Part shown: positions 6,607-10,210 of the stretch, one piece after another
Layout: each line of letters begins with the position of its first letter
How positions within the stretch are numbered: position 1 is the first letter of the stretch
Assembly (NCBI GenBank): GCA_003208695.1
Contig: QCVY01000033.1
Span: 1 to 10,210 of the forward strand
Reading direction: 5' to 3'
DNA: 10,210 bases
DNA from: Prochlorococcus sp. AG-686-P16
Lineage (GTDB): Bacteria > Cyanobacteriota > Cyanobacteriia > PCC-6307 > Cyanobiaceae
The notes under the pieces: model-generated
Told to the model about the DNA's origin: nothing
What the model saw: the letters and a program-made list of their open reading frames with translations, nothing else
The model's database searches: none
Program-made: the position numbers and the translations under genes

Positions 6607-7623
6607 TTATCTCATTGATTGCTTCGATTCTTTTTTTAGATCTCTTTTACCCGTCATGGAAATTTCAGCATCTAATAATGTTTTCCCTGTGGCCTGTAGA
6701 TATACATCATCCAAGCTAGGTTGGCTTTGAGCTAGAGAAAAAATTTCAAACTTTGAAAAAGCTAATTCTACTTTTAGTTTTGTTAGTAAATCCTTTTCCT
6801 TATCTACTACAAAATTTATTGAATAACCTTGCGCCTTATTTATGATAACCTGACTAATTCCATCAATTGAAGATAAAATTTCAGATATTTTTTTAGACTC
6901 TTCATGAGTACTGAATTCTCTTACTTTTAAAGTTATCCTATCTCCTCCTAATTTATTTTTAAGTTGAGCAGGTGTTCCTTGAGCGATAACTTTCCCATCA
7001 TCAATTATTACCAAACTATCTGCTAATTTATCTATTTCATCAAGATAATGACTACTTAAAATAATTGTCATTCCATCATTCTTCAAATCTTTCAGAAGTT
7101 GCCAAATTATATTTCTACTTTCAATATCCAAACCTACCGTTGGTTCATCTAATATTAAAACTTTGGGCAAATGTAAAAGGCCGGCTGCTAAATCTATTCT
7201 TCTTTTCATTCCTCCTGAATAAGTTCCACATTTTCTATCAATCCAATCATTCATCTGTAGTTGATTTATTAATAATTTTATTCTTTCGTATTTTTCCTTT
7301 TTTTTCATATGATATAAATCTGAATGAAAATCTAATAATTCTCGCCCTGTAAGAATTTTATCGAGAGCAATATCTTGCGCTACATAACCAATTAACTCTC
7401 TAATTTTTCTTGGATTTTTTATTAAATTGATATTATTTATAAAAACTTCTCCACCATCTGGTTCAACTAGAGTCGCTAGTATTTTAATGAGAGTTGACTT
7501 ACCTGCACCATTTGGACCTAAGATTCCAAATAATATACCAGCATTAATTTCTAGTGATAAATCTTTTAATGCCTCAATATCAGAATATGATTTTGAAAGA
7601 TCCGTAATTTGTATATAATTCAT
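6607..7623 (-). CDS. ABC exporter ATP-binding protein, DrrA/CcmA-like
   Basis: Cytoplasmic ATPase that powers the ABC-2 permease encoded just downstream. Counting from the ATG at 7621-7623 (338 residues), the nucleotide-binding domain has Walker A GPNGAGKST (36-44), Q-loop Q83, signature TYSGGMKRR (134-142), Walker B VLILDEP (155-161) with catalytic E160, and the switch histidine H192 in LSSHYLDE. Beyond about residue 225 comes a C-terminal domain typical of DrrA-type proteins, with the SLAQSQPSLDDVYLQATGK block. A TTG one codon upstream (7624-7626) would also be in frame, but ATG is the better start. The gene follows ctaB by about 41 bp on the same strand, so both may share a transcript. Substrate unknown. 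Confidence 0.92.
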   Translation of the reverse strand: MNYIQITDLSKSYSDIEALKDLSLEINAGILFGILGPNGAGKSTLIKILATLVEPDGGEVFINNINLIKNPRKIRELIGYVAQDIALDKILTGRELLDFHSDLYHMKKKEKYERIKLLINQLQMNDWIDRKCGTYSGGMKRRIDLAAGLLHLPKVLILDEPTVGLDIESRNIIWQLLKDLKNDGMTIILSSHYLDEIDKLADSLVIIDDGKVIAQGTPAQLKNKLGGDRITLKVREFSTHEESKKISEILSSIDGISQVIINKAQGYSINFVVDKEKDLLTKLKVELAFSKFEIFSLAQSQPSLDDVYLQATGKTLLDAEISMTGKRDLKKESKQSMR

Positions 7624-7664
7624 CAAATTAGAATTTATTCTTTAAATATTTTACATCAATCTAA

Positions 7665-8660
7665 TTAATTAAAGTATGCCTTTAATGATAAAAACATTTG
7701 CGTTGACTGATGCTCAAAATCCACAGAAAGTTGAGTTCTTGAAATCAATAGCAAAAGACAAATACCAAACATATACAGTATTGACCATCTGAATAATCCT
7801 TTAGCTTTTTCTAAATCGTCTGGTGAACTTTTCAATCTATTTATTAATTGTAAAAGTCTTCCGTTAAAAGGTAAAAGCATTATCAAATAAAGAAGTCCTC
7901 CCTCCGGTAAAGCAAAAGCACCCAGAATACTCATTAAAACAGTTGCCCATCCGTAACGTGAAATAGCTTTGACTGTAAAAGCTGAACCCTTAACGGAAGG
8001 AAGCATGGGTATACCTACAGAGGCATAATCATCTTTTAATAAAATTGCAAGAGCCCAAAAATGAGCTGGGGTCCACAGCATTACCAAACTAAATAACCAC
8101 CAACCACTTAGGCCTATATGCCCCGTAGCTGCAGAAGCTCCTACTAAAGGAGGTATAGCTCCTGCTACTCCGCCAAAAACAATATTTTGAGTAGTTCGTG
8201 GTTTAAGAATTATCGTATATAAAATTACATAACTACATAATCCCAGCAATGTTAATCCGGCAGCTAAATAATTTACGCCACTTATTAAAAGCATTGCAGC
8301 TGCCAATGTACATGATACTGCTCCTAAAAAAACAGTATTAGATGATAATCTACCTGAGGGTAAAGCTCTATTACTTGTCCTTTTCATCCTTTTGTCTAAG
8401 TCCATTTCCCACAAGCAATTAAGAGCTCCAGCCGCTGCGGCTGCCAAAGCACCGCCTCCTAAAGTACATATAAGTTTAGGTGAGGATAATGGCCATTCTT
8501 CAGTTAATGCCATGCCTCCCAAAGTTGTAGCCAGTAATAATGGAATCAATCTAGGTTTAGCAACTTCAAGCCAAGGAGGTAGTTTTACTTTTTTTCTTGA
8601 AGGTACAACTTGTTCACGAATAGAAGTCTGGAAGTTTAAGTTTTCTAAATTACTTTTCAT
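7665..8660 (-). CDS. ctaB: Protoheme IX farnesyltransferase (haem O synthase)
   Basis: Polytopic UbiA-superfamily enzyme that farnesylates haem B to haem O, the precursor of the haem A used by aa3-type cytochrome c oxidase. The 331-residue protein has the first Asp motif NCLWEMDLDKRMKRTSNRAL (81-100). The second conserved block, TPAHFWALAILLKDDYASVG (197-216), is specific to CyoE/CtaB and separates it from 4-hydroxybenzoate transferases. About nine hydrophobic helices follow a ~30-residue polar N-terminus. The ATG at 8658-8660 overlaps the TGA of the upstream ctaA frame in an ATGA arrangement, indicating translational coupling of the haem A and haem O steps. cyoE is an alternative symbol. Confidence 0.96.
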   Translation of the reverse strand: MKSNLENLNFQTSIREQVVPSRKKVKLPPWLEVAKPRLIPLLLATTLGGMALTEEWPLSSPKLICTLGGGALAAAAAGALNCLWEMDLDKRMKRTSNRALPSGRLSSNTVFLGAVSCTLAAAMLLISGVNYLAAGLTLLGLCSYVILYTIILKPRTTQNIVFGGVAGAIPPLVGASAATGHIGLSGWWLFSLVMLWTPAHFWALAILLKDDYASVGIPMLPSVKGSAFTVKAISRYGWATVLMSILGAFALPEGGLLYLIMLLPFNGRLLQLINRLKSSPDDLEKAKGLFRWSILYMFGICLLLLISRTQLSVDFEHQSTQMFLSLKAYFN

Positions 8661-9445
8661 GAGTTTAAACCTACTAATAATGAATTAAATGGTTGATTGT
8701 TTTTTTTATTTAGGTAAGGATTCCTAAAAATCAATGAGGTTAGGATCGCAATTAATAATGAAGCATTAAGTTGATGGCCAATAACAAAAACAGGTTCACT
8801 TAGATTAGTTTTGAGGCTTAATATCCCAAGAACAATCTGGGAAATTAAAAGAAAAAAAAGTGAGCAAAGGTATCTCCAATTATTGAGGAACAAATTTTGT
8901 TTATAAATTGAGATAGCCAAAATACATAAAATCGAAATAGAAATTGGGATGGCAAATAATTTATGAGTATCTAATATTAAACATTGTTTATTAAAAGATA
9001 AGCAGAGATGTGTAGACCAAGTTGAAGAAAGCCTTACTCCAATAAATGATTGAACTAAAGTGAGTATTAAAGGAAAAAATAATAATATTTTCCACCAAGT
9101 CAGTGATTTATTAACATTACTATTTTCTAGATTCTGATTGATAGTAATTGTAGTTATTAGGAGTAAAAAAGCCGTCAAAAGATGAGCAGTAACCGAGTAC
9201 GAATTAAGTAAATTAATGACTGTTAATGCCCCAATAGAACCTTGAACAATTACTAAGAAAACTAATAATGAATATGTTTTTGGCAACCAATTTGGAAGAT
9301 CTTTTCTCCAAATTATTGAAAGTATGAATTTAGAAAGAATTAATAGACCAACAAGAAAAGCATCCAAACGATGAAACCATTCTAGAAAAACTCTTAAATT
9401 CATATGATTTAGAGGTAGAAAAGTCCCATAACATAAAGGCCAATC
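8657..9445 (-). pseudogene. ctaA: ctaA, 5'-truncated: haem A synthase (COX15/CtaA)
   Basis: CtaA oxidises the haem O methyl group to give haem A for the terminal oxidase. The segment begins at DWPLCYG (chimera residues 183-189), the conserved motif after the first helix. It keeps the four haem-related histidines: H207 in FLEWFHRLDA (with E204), H270 in TAHLLTA, H343 in DTHKLFA and H406 in GHQLNAS. About seven hydrophobic helices remain. Missing are the start, the first helix and the usual G-rich stretch before CPDWPLCYG, roughly 40-50 residues by comparison with the family. The stop overlaps the ctaB ATG. The absence of any frameshift in the remaining 262 codons argues against old decay. Confidence 0.88.
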
Positions 9446-9991
9446 AGGGTAACCAAGTCCCAATAATCTTCCTACTTTATCGAACGCTTCACCAGCAGCG
9501 TCATCATAACTTCTTCCCAGTCTTTGCATTTCTCTTCTCTCACCAACTTTAATTAATTCAGTATGTCCACCACTAACAAGTAAGGTTAAAAAAGGAGGCT
9601 TAGGATAATTCTTTGAAAATAATATTGACGACAGATGTCCCTCTAAGTGATGTATCCCCAAAAACGGTTTTGAGTATAAAGTACAAAGTGATCTTGCAGT
9701 TATAGAGCCAACTCTTAAGCAGCCTACTAATCCTGGTGTGACAGTTGAAGCTATAACATCAATTTCTTCAATACTGATTTTCGATTCTTCTAAAGCTTGT
9801 TCAAGCACAAAAGGAAGTAACTCTAAATGTTTTCTCGCCGCGAGTTCTGGTACCACGCCTCCCCATTTAGAATGATCTTCAATTTGCGATGCAACAATAT
9901 TTGAATGTATTTTATAAGTATCACCACTATTAGAAACAATTGAGACAGACGTCTCATCACAACTTGTTTCAATAGCAAGAACTTTGTGCAT
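8657..9991 (-). CDS. Chimeric frame: TsaD N-terminal half fused to CtaA lacking its N-terminus
   Basis: One uninterrupted 444-codon frame that joins two unrelated families. Residues 1-182 are the N-terminal half of TsaD, the tRNA t6A enzyme. Residues 183-444 are haem A synthase CtaA from its DWPLCYG motif to its C-terminus. TsaD is a soluble cytosolic protein of about 340-360 aa and CtaA a membrane protein of about 300 aa, and I know of no natural fusion of the two. The ATG at 9989-9991 is the true tsaD start, and the TGA overlaps the ctaB start as expected for ctaA, so both outer ends are native and only the middle is lost. A working TsaD is unlikely because the C-terminal half is gone. A working CtaA is doubtful because the first helix is missing. 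A real deletion or an amplification/assembly chimera are both possible. Confidence 0.9.
   Translation of the reverse strand: MHKVLAIETSCDETSVSIVSNSGDTYKIHSNIVASQIEDHSKWGGVVPELAARKHLELLPFVLEQALEESKISIEEIDVIASTVTPGLVGCLRVGSITARSLCTLYSKPFLGIHHLEGHLSSILFSKNYPKPPFLTLLVSGGHTELIKVGERREMQRLGRSYDDAAGEAFDKVGRLLGLGYPDWPLCYGTFLPLNHMNLRVFLEWFHRLDAFLVGLLILSKFILSIIWRKDLPNWLPKTYSLLVFLVIVQGSIGALTVINLLNSYSVTAHLLTAFLLLITTITINQNLENSNVNKSLTWWKILLFFPLILTLVQSFIGVRLSSTWSTHLCLSFNKQCLILDTHKLFAIPISISILCILAISIYKQNLFLNNWRYLCSLFFLLISQIVLGILSLKTNLSEPVFVIGHQLNASLLIAILTSLIFRNPYLNKKNNQPFNSLLVGLNS
9443..9450. other. tsaD / ctaA junction
   Basis: On the minus strand the sequence reads TAC CCT GAT TGG CCT. TsaD normally encodes Y-P-G-G-P here and CtaA encodes C-P-D-W-P, so the breakpoint lies within or beside the shared CCTG around 9445-9448. 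The exact base cannot be fixed because both parents probably share these bases. Confidence 0.75.
9446..9991 (-). pseudogene. tsaD: tsaD (gcp), 3'-truncated: tRNA t6A37 threonylcarbamoyltransferase N-terminal half
   Basis: TsaD transfers threonylcarbamoyl from TC-AMP to A37 of ANN-decoding tRNAs, together with TsaB and TsaE. Visible motifs are LAIETSCDETS (5-15), GGVVPELAARKH (44-55), TPGLVGCLRVG (85-95), the metal ligands H115 and H119 in HHLEGH, VSGGHTEL (139-146) and SYDDAAGEAFDKVGRLLGL (161-179). The match stops at GYP (180-182), where the family continues GGP. Everything after this is absent, including the region with the third metal ligand (Asp300 in E. coli numbering) and the other substrate contacts. 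The gene is divergent from psaF across 75 bp, as expected for this cyanobacterial neighbourhood. If the junction is real, this copy is inactive. Confidence 0.88.
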
Positions 9992-10066
9992 ATTTGATTC
10001 GGTACTGTTTTATTTTAGTAATGATTTCTTAATTAAAACATCAAAAGGAATTAAAGATTGCAACTT
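9992..10066. promoter_or_regulatory. Divergent intergenic region, tsaD / psaF
   Basis: This 75-bp gap must hold the promoters of both outward-facing genes. On the psaF strand AAAAGGAA at 10043-10050 is a purine-rich possible ribosome site, although 16 nt from the ATG is long. On the minus strand TTGATG precedes TACTAA by about 18 bp, a possible promoter for the leftward operon. The region is too AT-rich to assign these with confidence. Confidence 0.4.
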
Positions 10067-10210
10067 ATGAAATTCTTTTTTTCAATCATAACTTCGGTTT
10101 TCCTTTTTCTTGGAATAACCCCAATTGCTTTAGCGGCTAATGGACCGGCATTGAATGCAGATAGAGCGAGCACAGAATTCACAGCCTCAGCTCTAACAAC
10201 ATGTTCAGAA
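10067..10210 (+). CDS. psaF: Photosystem I reaction centre subunit III (PsaF), 3'-truncated by window edge
   Basis: PsaF is a thylakoid membrane subunit of photosystem I on the lumenal side, near the plastocyanin/cytochrome c6 docking site. Only 48 codons are in the window. They encode a signal peptide (MKFFFSIITSVFLFLGITPI, then ALA-A near residues 21-24) and the start of the mature protein, ANGPALNADRAST, then TASALTTCSE. The conserved N-terminal Cys (C46) is visible. The signal peptide and following block match marine picocyanobacterial PsaF as I know it. A divergent tsaD next to psaF is a familiar cyanobacterial arrangement, and psaJ would be expected just beyond the edge. Confidence 0.88.
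   Translation, partial: MKFFFSIITSVFLFLGITPIALAANGPALNADRASTEFTASALTTCSE

Noticed and set aside
7624..7626. TTG start one codon before the exporter ATPase ATG
   Set aside because: ATG directly follows and is the stronger start codon; no Shine-Dalgarno sequence favours the TTG.
8392..8688. 98-codon plus-strand open frame over ctaB and the ctaA end
   Set aside because: It is a shadow of the ctaB coding sequence with no family features.

Overview
The window is strongly AT-rich, gene-dense chromosomal DNA. Its proteins and short intergenic gaps point to a marine picocyanobacterium, most likely a high-light Prochlorococcus. The main evidence is a psaF start (photosystem I subunit III), a plastoquinone-type UbiA, an orphan groL without groS, MEP-pathway ispD, and haem A/O synthesis genes (ctaA, ctaB) in one neighbourhood. 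No tRNA, rRNA, CRISPR array, insertion sequence or phage gene was seen.

Layout. (1) 1-1738, plus strand: the tail of a UbiA prenyltransferase (start lies before the window), then an LD-carboxypeptidase. (2) 1735-2409, minus: ispD, whose stop overlaps the carboxypeptidase stop. (3) 2410-2502: divergent promoter region, then fabG on plus. (4) 3253-3432, minus: a 59-residue one-pass membrane protein whose stop abuts that of fabG. (5) 3567-5261, plus: groL with a Gly/Met-rich repetitive tail. (6) 5266-9991, minus: a five-gene run transcribed leftward, comprising a TsaD-CtaA chimera, ctaB, an ABC exporter ATPase, its ABC-2 permease and a repeat-bearing hypothetical gene. (7) From 10067, plus: the first 48 codons of psaF.

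Most of this is ordinary housekeeping: plastoquinone, isoprenoid and fatty-acid synthesis, peptidoglycan recycling, protein folding and haem O synthesis. The striking exception is 8657-9991. One open frame joins the first ~182 residues of TsaD (tRNA t6A synthesis) to a CtaA haem A synthase lacking its first membrane segment. Both halves are normally separate proteins. The junction lies at a proline codon within the TsaD motif GYP(GGP) and the CtaA motif (C)P-DWPLCYG, and the frame is kept. This is either a real in-frame deletion that removed the TsaD C-terminal half, the ctaA start and whatever lay between, or an amplification/assembly chimera. Because tsaD is normally essential and the lost half carries active-site residues, an artefact or a second tsaD copy must be considered first.

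No clearly new multi-gene system is visible. The other items of interest are the 59-residue gene, the 151-residue hypothetical protein with a 17-residue tandem repeat, the exact 24-bp repeats at the groL 3' end, and three consecutive tail-to-tail gene pairs with almost no space for terminators.
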